Shown piece after piece: positions 57,281 through 64,000 of a stretch of DNA of 64,000 bases. Within the stretch, counting starts at the first letter, position 1. Each line of letters starts with the position of its first letter. The stretch is taken from positions 1,860,001-1,924,000 of the forward strand of contig NZ_JANTPU010000001.1 in the NCBI RefSeq assembly GCF_024752025.1, given 5' to 3'. Below the pieces are notes generated by a model. It did no database searches, was not told the origin of the DNA, and saw only the letters and a list, made by a program, of their open reading frames with translations. The stretch comes from Pseudidiomarina sp. CB1. GTDB taxonomy: Bacteria; Pseudomonadota; Gammaproteobacteria; Enterobacterales; Alteromonadaceae. The position numbers and the translations under genes were made by a program.

Positions 57281-58795
57281 CTACATCCAGCGTCGGTGAT
57301 TTCGGGCAATTTCTTGTGTCCACTCTTCTTGCAGTCGAAGCGCTTCATCGCGGGCTAAGAACTCAATGGACTCCGAACCGGCAGCGGTATGAAGCACGAG
57401 ATGCGAAAAACCAAGCAAGCGTAGCCAGGGGCCTTGTTCAACATCGATTTGTTGTACTTTGTGGCGCGGGTACCAGTTTTCATTACGACTAAAAATGCCG
57501 CGGCGCACCACGAACCATTGTTCTTTTGGCTGTGTGTCACTGCTGACAAAGCTATAGCCATAGTTGCGCCAACGTAAAATCACTAGCGTTTGCAACAGTA
57601 ACCAACCGAGAGCTGTTAGCACTAACCCTAGAGCACCGCTATCGAGGGCGAAAAAGAGCACTCCGGCGGCGACAGGCGCAAGCAAGCCGAGCCACACGCT
57701 GGGCCCAAGTAAGGCCAAGTTGGAGAGGCGTTGCCAATGCACTTGGGCGCTGTCGGGTAGGCGCAGCAGAAGGCGAAAGCGCGCTAAAAAGTCAGCGTCG
57801 ACCACTGGCAAAATAAACTGTTGCCCGCCTTGTTGTGCACCGCCTTGTGCTTGTCGCGGTTGTAATTGGCTTACTCGAACCACACTACGTTTTAACAACC
57901 GAGCACGTAAATTACGGCGCAAATACACTGCTTGCAACTTGGGATACCTGAAACTTAGGGTACGGATGGAGAGCGCTCCGGATTTCGCCTGAAATCGTTC
58001 GCCACGAATGCTGAGCTTTAAATCATGATAGGTAATCAAGCTGACGATAATCGCCAGCAAAAACAATATCGCTAAGCCGGCGACGACCGCCCCACTGACG
58101 AGTAGCCAGGCATTGTCCTCACTGAGCCAAGAGACATTTGCTTGCACCCAGGGCACGACGTAGTCATCGAGTAAATCTAATTGGCTAATGGGGTAAATCA
58201 AAACCGCGAGTAACACGAAGAGTTTATTGTCGATAATCCCCGCACGAATGATTTCACTGACGGGAAAATGTTGTTCAAGCTCGGTTTCGTCCTGTGACGA
58301 GGTACTGCTACTGGAAGCGCGCGAGCTCGCTGTGTCGTCATGAGCCTCAAGCATGCGTTGTCGAAGCTCTTGCGCCAGCGGCATAGTTAGCCCTGGGATC
58401 ATGACCTCTTTACCTGCGGAGCCGGCGCTATCAACACTCAAGATGGTCAGCTTAAAGGGACGAAAGTACCATGCTTCGTGGATTTCAGCCTGTTGAATTC
58501 GCTCGTATTTCAGCGTTAAATGCTGGCGGTTAAACAAGCCTGATCGAATATGAACCGCATCATCGGCAATGGCATACAAAAAAAACCGTTGTTGCAAAAC
58601 CGCATTGATAATAGTGAAGACAAGGTAACCGCCAGCAAGAGCAAACGGTAGCCATACCGCATTCTTACCCGCAACAAAAACGGCCGCCAATACCGGAATC
58701 AAGTTCGAAATATTGGTGACGAACTGTTTCAGCTGTTTGAGTAAAAAGAATGCAATGGTGATCAGCGGCGTGCGTTGCCAAGCAAGTTCACTCAT
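57281..58795 (-). CDS. ydbT: YdbT-like protein with repeated bacterial PH domains
   Basis: 504 residues with about six hydrophobic helices and three PH (bPH2) segments: around 75-150 (LKYERIQQAEIHEAWYFRP), 270-340 (LSFRYPKLQAVYLRRNL) and 420-500 (WYPRHKVQQIDVEQGPWLR). Each contains the typical aromatic-Arg-x-x-Gln pattern. YdbT and YdbS form a membrane pair of unproven function. The start overlaps the end of the ydbS gene by 8 bases. Confidence 0.88.
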   Translation of the reverse strand: MSELAWQRTPLITIAFFLLKQLKQFVTNISNLIPVLAAVFVAGKNAVWLPFALAGGYLVFTIINAVLQQRFFLYAIADDAVHIRSGLFNRQHLTLKYERIQQAEIHEAWYFRPFKLTILSVDSAGSAGKEVMIPGLTMPLAQELRQRMLEAHDDTASSRASSSSTSSQDETELEQHFPVSEIIRAGIIDNKLFVLLAVLIYPISQLDLLDDYVVPWVQANVSWLSEDNAWLLVSGAVVAGLAILFLLAIIVSLITYHDLKLSIRGERFQAKSGALSIRTLSFRYPKLQAVYLRRNLRARLLKRSVVRVSQLQPRQAQGGAQQGGQQFILPVVDADFLARFRLLLRLPDSAQVHWQRLSNLALLGPSVWLGLLAPVAAGVLFFALDSGALGLVLTALGWLLLQTLVILRWRNYGYSFVSSDTQPKEQWFVVRRGIFSRNENWYPRHKVQQIDVEQGPWLRLLGFSHLVLHTAAGSESIEFLARDEALRLQEEWTQEIARNHRRWM

Positions 58796-59285
58796 TGTTG
58801 TCTTCTTCCTGCTCAGGTTCGTTAGCGATGGTGGTCAACAACTCGGTTTTGAGTTGCAACGCAAATTCTGGCGCCAAACCCGGAATGGTCAAATCTGCGC
58901 CACCGCTACCCGCGGTATACATGGCCAAGCGCGCAATGCCAAACAGTCGTTCTAAAAACGATTGCTTGAATTCGACATGCTGGATGCGATTCAAAGGTAC
59001 CGCGCGGATTTTGCGGAACAGCGCGCCGCGTTTTAAATGCATACCTTCAGGGCTGCGTGCATAAGCGGTAAAGAGAAAACGTCGCGATGCAAAGAACACG
59101 CTAAAAAACAAAGTGAGTGCGGCCCATATCGCCCCAGCCCACCAAAGCGGGAATACATCAGCTGGGTAAATACCAGTAAAAAAGGCACCGGCAACCATAC
59201 CAGCTAAGATGAGCATTGACAGTAATGAACGCACTTGTAAGTAAGAGCGGTAACTCGGTTCGGGGGCTACCCAGGCAATGCTCAT
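58788..59285 (-). CDS. ydbS: YdbS-like PH-domain membrane protein
   Basis: 165 residues: two hydrophobic helices (about 22-42 and 48-70), then one bPH2 domain (about 72-150) with RKIRAVPLNRIQHVEFKQSFLER, the signature Arg-Ile-Gln-His segment, and AMYTAGSGGADLTIPGL. The acidic tail ends EEDNNE. First gene of the ydbS-ydbT pair, followed by overlapping ydbT. Confidence 0.9.
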   Translation of the reverse strand: MSIAWVAPEPSYRSYLQVRSLLSMLILAGMVAGAFFTGIYPADVFPLWWAGAIWAALTLFFSVFFASRRFLFTAYARSPEGMHLKRGALFRKIRAVPLNRIQHVEFKQSFLERLFGIARLAMYTAGSGGADLTIPGLAPEFALQLKTELLTTIANEPEQEEDNNE

Positions 59286-59364
59286 GTGATCAGATCCTTG
59301 CTTGAAATCGTAATAAGAAACCCCATTTAACTAGATACACTCGCAAAAATACAGGAGTAAGCCC

Positions 59365-60045
59365 ATGAAAATTTTAATGGTTCTGACCTCGCACGATAAA
59401 CTCGGAGACAGCGGGCACAAAACCGGCTTCTGGGCAGAGGAGTTTGCGGCGCCTTTTTATGCATTTAAAGATGCTGGTGCTGATATCACTTTGGCGTCAC
59501 CGTTGGGCGGACAGCCACCTATCGATCCGAATAGCCAGCAAGAAGATGCGCAAACGCCAGCGACCGTACGTTTATTTGAAGATGAAGCGGTAATGGACCA
59601 GTTGGCGACGACATTGAAACTCAATGAGGTAAACGCTGACGATTTTGATGCGGTCTTTTATCCTGGCGGTCACGGTCCTTTGTGGGACTTAGTAAATAAC
59701 GAAGTATCCTTGCAACTGATCGAAAAGTTCTGGCGTCAAGGGAAGCCCGTTGCAGCGGTGTGTCATGCACCGGCGGTGCTGGTCAATGCGAAAGACCAGC
59801 ATGGTGAAAGCTTAGTGAAAGGTAAGAAAGTCAGCGGTTTTACCAACGGCGAAGAAGCCGGTGTAGGGCTAACTGAGGTCGTACCCTTCTTACTGGAAGA
59901 TAAACTCATTGAGCTGGGCGCCAACTATCAGAAAGCCGATGATTGGGCACCGCTTGCTGTGGTAGATGGTAATTTAATCACCGGTCAAAATCCTGCGAGT
60001 TCAGAGGCGGTAGCACGTGAATTGATTCAGCGCCTCAAAAACTAA
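59365..60045 (+). CDS. DJ-1/PfpI-family protein (Hsp31-like)
   Basis: 226 residues. The nucleophile elbow is AAVCHAPAVLV with Cys at about residue 133; YPGGHGPLWDL near 98 supplies the conserved Gly-His. The N-terminus has LTSHDKLGDSGHKTGFWAEEF, including the catalytic Glu region of Hsp31-type glyoxalase III. These proteins convert methylglyoxal to lactate and/or act as chaperones. A GGAG ribosome site precedes the ATG, and a terminator follows. Confidence 0.9.
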   Translation: MKILMVLTSHDKLGDSGHKTGFWAEEFAAPFYAFKDAGADITLASPLGGQPPIDPNSQQEDAQTPATVRLFEDEAVMDQLATTLKLNEVNADDFDAVFYPGGHGPLWDLVNNEVSLQLIEKFWRQGKPVAAVCHAPAVLVNAKDQHGESLVKGKKVSGFTNGEEAGVGLTEVVPFLLEDKLIELGANYQKADDWAPLAVVDGNLITGQNPASSEAVARELIQRLKN

Positions 60046-60074
60046 ACCGCAACCTCTTGCTATCGTAAACAAAA

Positions 60075-60109
60075 AAAGCCAGCCCCGTCACAAGGCTGGC
60101 TTTCTTTTT
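60075..60109. terminator. Bidirectional terminator between the DJ-1 and DUF4168 genes
   Basis: Stem AAAGCCAGCC (60075-60084), 9-base loop, stem GGCTGGCTTT (60094-60103), T-rich on both outer sides. It serves the DJ-1/PfpI gene on the plus strand and the DUF4168 gene (stop at 60150) on the minus strand. Confidence 0.9.
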
Positions 60110-60149
60110 ATGTAGTCCAACTGCAAGTGTTGGGCGAAATCTGAAGGTA

Positions 60150-60527
60150 TTATTCAGATGTCATTTCTTGCAGACGCTTCTGCAATTTAGAATCTTGCTG
60201 TACGCGTTGAATAACAGCGTTGTACTCATCTGGCGACAGGCCAGCGTCGCTTACAGCTGCCAGCATTTCTTGCTGTGCTTTTTGCTGGATTTCACGCTTT
60301 TTCTGCTGATCTTCGGTGTTCTGGAATTGTTGACCGTATTTTTGGCTGACTTTCTGTACGTCGCTCATGGCTACGATAAACTTTTCTAACAAAGTGTCGG
60401 TGATTTCCACTTGAGTCTGCTGTTGCATTGTTTGACCTTGAGCGGCTTGCTGTACCATCGGCGCGGCGGTTGCTGCACTGATAGCGAGTGAGGCACTCAC
60501 AGCAGTCATTACCAATAGTTTTTTCAT
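60150..60527 (-). CDS. DUF4168-family secreted protein
   Basis: 125 residues: a signal peptide (cleavage near TAA-APM), a Gln-rich linker (about 27-42), then a helical domain of about 80 residues with LLEKFIVAMSDVQKVSQKY and AGLSPDEYNAVIQRVQQD near the end, typical of DUF4168. Function unknown. The ATG at 60527 has an AGGAG site. Single gene. Confidence 0.85.
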   Translation of the reverse strand: MKKLLVMTAVSASLAISAATAAPMVQQAAQGQTMQQQTQVEITDTLLEKFIVAMSDVQKVSQKYGQQFQNTEDQQKKREIQQKAQQEMLAAVSDAGLSPDEYNAVIQRVQQDSKLQKRLQEMTSE

Positions 60528-60655
60528 AATATGGTCTCCTCATCGAGGCGAATTTTACAGCTAAACCTGTTCTAGCTTAGCTGCGTGTAGCTCGCGGACC
60601 CTAACATTAGCGAGGTGCCGCTCGCAAGGGCCTTACCAAATGCTTACTTTTTCAC

Positions 60656-62698
60656 CTACCACAGGTACTGAATGCGTACGCCGGCTTGCATATCACGACC
60701 AATCCCCGGCTCGAAGGCACGCCCACTGCCTTGGTTAACGACAACGGAGCCAACATAGTCGCGGTCAGTCAGATTATGAAGCTTGAGCCATGGCTGTAGC
60801 TCAACATTGCCGTGTCGCCAGCTATATTGATAGCCCAAATGCCACAGAGTATGGCTGGGTGCGAAAACGTTGTTAGCATCGTTGGCGGCGACTTCACCAC
60901 GATAGTCGCCGACCAGCTGCAGGCGTTGACGTTCGTTAGGTTGCCACGCCAACTGCCAATAGGCTTGTTGACGCGCAATGCCGGGCAGGCGGGCGCCATT
61001 ACTGTAGGTAGCATCAAGGTAGGTGGCACTGGCTCGTGTGCTCCAACGCTCAGCTAATTGCGCTTGCAGCTCGAGTTCAACACCTTTCCGTGAGGTGTTT
61101 TCGGCATTCACATAGGTGGTGCGGCCATCGTTGTTTTGATCGACGACGATTTCATTGCTGGTTTGAATATCAAACCAAGTCACGCGCGCTTGTGCGAGGT
61201 TAGTTTGCCATTTCAGTCCAGCTTCCCACTGTAAGTTATTGGCTGGGCCGAGTTCGGTATTCAAGCCAGTACCGTCGTTGCGGTACGCAAGCTCGGTCAA
61301 GGTTGGCGTTTCAAAGCCAGCACCGCGACTCACATAGAGTGAGAGTGCGTCATTAAGCGCGTAATTAAAACCGACCATCCAACTGGTTTCTTGCGTGTCT
61401 GCGGCACCGCTGTCATCTGGATTTTCTGGAATGACATAATAGTCATCTACGGCAAACTCAGTGTCGTTGTAGCGCAAGCCCCCTAGCAATTGCCACGCCG
61501 GTGCAACTTGCCACTCCGCGAGCCCGTAAACGGACTTGGTGCGCACCACGCCGTCGTCATTGCGGCGCACGTCGCCCCGCTCACCAAAATCATTGACGTA
61601 ACCAAACCGACGGTCATTCTGTTCGGCAATTTGTAGGCCACTACTAAACTGCCACTCCGGCAAATTTAACGGCCGCCACTGATAATTGGCGTTCATACCG
61701 ATAAAATCGCGGCGTAAGTCGATGACCGCGCCGTCGCCATTAAGGTCGCTACCTGGGAATGGCAGATATTGCTCAACATCGCGCCAGCCGCGCCAGAATG
61801 TTGCGGCAGCGGATCGTTCACTGGTGTCGTGTTCGATACTCACCGAAGCTTGTTGGTGATGAATGCGTTTGCGGGTGTTAAAGGTGAAGGCTCGCTCGAC
61901 CGTTTGCGTAGGGTCAGCGCGCCATGCATCTGGCGTAAGTGAACTTGGGTCCTGAAGGTGGGGCGCATTGTTATTATCGAGACGCACGACGAGGCGAGTG
62001 GTATCGTTCAGCTGTTGATACCAGCGTGCCGCCACTTGGTGGCGCTTCGCGCTATTATGCGGGCGTGGTCCGTCGGTACTAAACGTCGCCGCGGCAAAAC
62101 GCAAAGCGCTCTCAGTTTGTACTAGATCTTGTTGGATAAAAAGCCGTTGGGTGTCATTGCCGCCAGCCATCAGATCAATTTGTGTCGCGGTAGTTCGCGG
62201 TGCAGCACTCCGCCAATCAATGACACCGCCAGCGGCGTTGCCATACAAGGCCGCCAATGGACCACGGATGACTTGGATGTTATCAGGCTCGTCTAACAGA
62301 ATACTGGAGGTCTGCGCTTGCCCATCAGGCATACTTAACGGTACGCCATCAAGCTGCAACAACACGCCACGTACGCCAAAGGCTGAACGCGCACCGAAAC
62401 CGCGCAGGGTAATACGGGTATCTTGCGCATAGTTGGCGCGCGAGTCACTTTGCACACTAGCAATACCACCAAGTAGCTCGGCAGCGTCAATTCGCATGCC
62501 GGGAAGTTGCTGGTCAGTGGCTAAGTTGGTGACGGCGGCAGGCGTTGTCTGCGTGGTAGAACGCTTATTGGCAGTGATCTCAATGCGTTCGATCGGCGCA
62601 TTGTCAACTTCTTGGGCGAAGCTTGCGGGAATAGTTATAGAAAGAAAAACCATACTAGCGCTGGCCACAGCCAGCGCTAACTTCGATGGAGAGTGCAT
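60656..62698 (-). CDS. pqqU: PqqU/YncD-like TonB-dependent receptor
   Basis: 680 residues with a signal peptide (about 1-28). It is very similar to E. coli YncD (renamed PqqU, the PQQ uptake receptor). Matching landmarks are NYAQD...RGFGARSAFGVRGV and DGVPLSMPDGQAQTS, then RGPLAALYGNA, RGFETPTLTEL, NEIVVD...GRTTY, and the final DRDYVGSVVVNQGSGR. Plug at about 40-160, barrel to the end (IQYLW). It starts three bases after the stop of a PQQ-type sugar dehydrogenase, so the gene pair itself points to PQQ import. Confidence 0.88.
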   Translation of the reverse strand: MHSPSKLALAVASASMVFLSITIPASFAQEVDNAPIERIEITANKRSTTQTTPAAVTNLATDQQLPGMRIDAAELLGGIASVQSDSRANYAQDTRITLRGFGARSAFGVRGVLLQLDGVPLSMPDGQAQTSSILLDEPDNIQVIRGPLAALYGNAAGGVIDWRSAAPRTTATQIDLMAGGNDTQRLFIQQDLVQTESALRFAAATFSTDGPRPHNSAKRHQVAARWYQQLNDTTRLVVRLDNNNAPHLQDPSSLTPDAWRADPTQTVERAFTFNTRKRIHHQQASVSIEHDTSERSAAATFWRGWRDVEQYLPFPGSDLNGDGAVIDLRRDFIGMNANYQWRPLNLPEWQFSSGLQIAEQNDRRFGYVNDFGERGDVRRNDDGVVRTKSVYGLAEWQVAPAWQLLGGLRYNDTEFAVDDYYVIPENPDDSGAADTQETSWMVGFNYALNDALSLYVSRGAGFETPTLTELAYRNDGTGLNTELGPANNLQWEAGLKWQTNLAQARVTWFDIQTSNEIVVDQNNDGRTTYVNAENTSRKGVELELQAQLAERWSTRASATYLDATYSNGARLPGIARQQAYWQLAWQPNERQRLQLVGDYRGEVAANDANNVFAPSHTLWHLGYQYSWRHGNVELQPWLKLHNLTDRDYVGSVVVNQGSGRAFEPGIGRDMQAGVRIQYLW

Positions 62699-62701
62699 AG
62701 T

Positions 62702-63853
62702 TTACTCGTCAGCGTTGCTAATACGAATGAGTTTGCCGTTACGGTCGTCGGTGACAAGGTAGATGGCCCCGTCAGGACCTTGCTCAATATCACGAATACG
62801 CTGTTTGATGAGATCTTCGAACAGTGATTCTTCGTGCATCACGCGGTTACCTTCAAGATCAAGACGCGCCACCTTCATGGTTTTTAATGCAGCAACAAGC
62901 GCATCACCCTGCCAAGCTGGGAACTCGTCACCGGTGTAGAAGATCATGTTCGAGGTCGCAATTGATGGCAACCAGTAATAGTGCGGTTGTACCGTGCCTT
63001 CAGCATGAGTTTGGTCACTAATGATGCTGCCATCATAGTCCACACCATAGGTGGCGATCGGCCAACCGTAGTTCGCGCCAGCTTGTGGAATATTGATCTC
63101 ATCACCACCTTTCGGACCGTGCTCTACGGTCCACAACTCGCCGCTGTCAGGGTGGATGGCTGCGCCTTGTACGTTACGGTGGCCATACGACCAGATCTCA
63201 TCAAGTGCACCTTCTTTGCCGACAAACGGGTTGTCTTCGGGGACTGTGCCATTTGGCCAAATGCGCACCACTTTACCGTGGTGGTTATCTAAGGTCTGGG
63301 CATCATCCATGGCGGAATAGCGATCGCCTAAGGTAATGAACAGGTAGCCGTCAGGTGAAAAGACTAAACGCGAACCGAAATGCGCGCCGCTCTTATATTT
63401 CGGGGCACCGCGGAAGATCACTTCGACCTCTTGCAAGTTATTACCAATCAACTTGCCGCGGGCAACCGCTGTGCTGTTGCCTTCACCACCGGCAGGGTCG
63501 GCTTCGGAATAACTTAAGTAGACATAGTTGTTGTCATTAAAGTTCGGGTCAATAGCCACGTCGAGTAGACCGCCTTGGCTTTTATAAACGACATCCGGAA
63601 CACCGGTAATGGCGTCACTGATCACGCCGTTCATGCCGACACGGCGCAGCGTGCCAGACTTTTCTGTGACCAAGGCTTCATCACCATTGGGTAAAAAGGC
63701 AATGCCCCACGGAAAGCTCAAGCCTTCGGCGATAGTGGTCGCCTCAACTTTATGACGTTCCGTTTGCGCAGTTTCAGCGCTGGCGCTGCTGGCAAAGACG
63801 AGGCTCGCAGTAGCGAGGGCTAAAGCGGCGGGTTTGAACATGCTGTGCAACAT
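62702..63853 (-). CDS. PQQ-dependent aldose sugar dehydrogenase, paralogue 2
   Basis: 383 residues with a signal peptide (cleavage near ASA-ETA) and the YliI/Asd beta-propeller. Motifs are WSYGHRNVQGAAIHP, VEHGPKGGDEINIP, GANYGWPIATYGVDYDG and DIEQGPDGAIYLVTDD. The ATG at 63853 has an AAGGAG site 7 bases upstream. It oxidises aldoses in the periplasm with PQQ. It is followed after three bases by the PqqU-like receptor, an operon that couples cofactor uptake to its use. Paralogue of the enzyme at 12594-13712. Confidence 0.93.
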   Translation of the reverse strand: MLHSMFKPAALALATASLVFASSASAETAQTERHKVEATTIAEGLSFPWGIAFLPNGDEALVTEKSGTLRRVGMNGVISDAITGVPDVVYKSQGGLLDVAIDPNFNDNNYVYLSYSEADPAGGEGNSTAVARGKLIGNNLQEVEVIFRGAPKYKSGAHFGSRLVFSPDGYLFITLGDRYSAMDDAQTLDNHHGKVVRIWPNGTVPEDNPFVGKEGALDEIWSYGHRNVQGAAIHPDSGELWTVEHGPKGGDEINIPQAGANYGWPIATYGVDYDGSIISDQTHAEGTVQPHYYWLPSIATSNMIFYTGDEFPAWQGDALVAALKTMKVARLDLEGNRVMHEESLFEDLIKQRIRDIEQGPDGAIYLVTDDRNGKLIRISNADE

Positions 63854-63940
63854 TGTGTGCTCCTTAAGTTCTGTAGCGTACCCATTACTATAGTCAAATT
63901 CGTGATTTGGATTGCTTTTTTTATCTGCAATGCGACCGAA

Positions 63941-64000
63941 TTACTGCAAAGTGCGTTCAGGCAACAAGTCGGCAATGATTTCCGCGAGTTTGCGGAAGGT
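63941..64000 (-). CDS. C-terminal end of an unidentified gene
   Basis: Reading inward from the right edge on the minus strand gives TFRKLAEIIADLLPERTLQ and a TAA stop at 63943-63941. The composition is typical of a helical C-terminus. The gene body is outside the window. It lies 87 bases upstream of the PQQ-type dehydrogenase on the same strand. Confidence 0.45.
   Translation of the reverse strand, partial: TFRKLAEIIADLLPERTLQ

Noticed and set aside
57564-57992. 142-codon plus-strand frame opposite ydbT
   Set aside because: Composition dominated by Arg, Lys, Cys and Ser; antisense to a well-supported PH-domain protein.

Overview
The window looks like a chromosomal segment, close to the replication origin, of a flagellated marine-type gammaproteobacterium. 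The protein sequences, the gene orders mioC-oriC-mnmG-rsmG-parA-parB-atpIBEFHAGDC and glmU-glmS, and the flg locus suggest Alteromonadales, probably near Idiomarinaceae. That placement is inference from recognition, not from a database search. I see no rRNA, tRNA, CRISPR array or insertion sequence.

Layout. 1-6676: flagellar rod, hook and ring genes flgBCDEFGH(I) on the minus strand, divergent from flgA-flgM-flgN; a near-consensus FliA (sigma-28) promoter precedes flgM and a parS-like palindrome lies inside flgA. 6737-9545: a dicarboxylate/amino-acid symporter and a FUSC exporter. 9593-17142 (minus): an OmpA-like lipoprotein, then a probable operon of M1 peptidase, DUF6702-type protein, membrane protein, PQQ-type sugar dehydrogenase and hybrid histidine kinase. 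17301-19223: a MASE1-GGDEF cyclase and mioC. 19232-19500: an E. coli-like oriC with DnaA boxes, three GATCT 13-mers and dense GATC sites. 19601-30918: mnmG, rsmG, parA, parB and the complete ATP synthase operon. 31038-35078: an orphan lipoprotein, then glmU-glmS.

35138-37637 is an accessory patch of small genes just downstream of glmS. It opens with a toxin-antitoxin pair: a CcdB-like toxin and an antitoxin that appears to join a ParD-type DNA-binding half to a CcdA-type neutralising tail. 37645-48835 holds a short CDF transporter; a TonB receptor / VTT-flavoprotein / uracil-DNA glycosylase operon divergent from an AraC regulator; an AhpD-like and DoxX pair; a methyltransferase; an EAL phosphodiesterase whose ribosome site is buried in a 9-bp hairpin; and yghU. 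48928-60527 holds a BON lipoprotein, yccF, a saccharopine-dehydrogenase-like reductase, pldA, a hotdog protein, yjdM, a ChaC-like cyclotransferase, a large SBP-PAS-GGDEF-EAL protein, a polytopic membrane protein, the ydbT/ydbS PH-domain pair, a DJ-1/PfpI protein and a DUF4168 protein. 60656-63853 is a two-gene unit pairing a PQQ-dependent aldose dehydrogenase with a TonB receptor that closely resembles E. coli YncD/PqqU, which suggests uptake of PQQ for use by the dehydrogenase.

How the genes work together: origin-proximal replication and segregation functions (oriC, parS, parAB) surround energy (atp) and envelope-precursor (glmUS) operons. Three cyclic-di-GMP proteins (one cyclase, two likely phosphodiesterases) sit in the same neighbourhood as the flagellar genes. 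The candidates most worth a second look are the ParD/CcdA chimeric antitoxin with its CcdB-like partner, the PQQ uptake-and-use operon, the parS site in flgA, the oriC, and the hairpin in front of the EAL gene.
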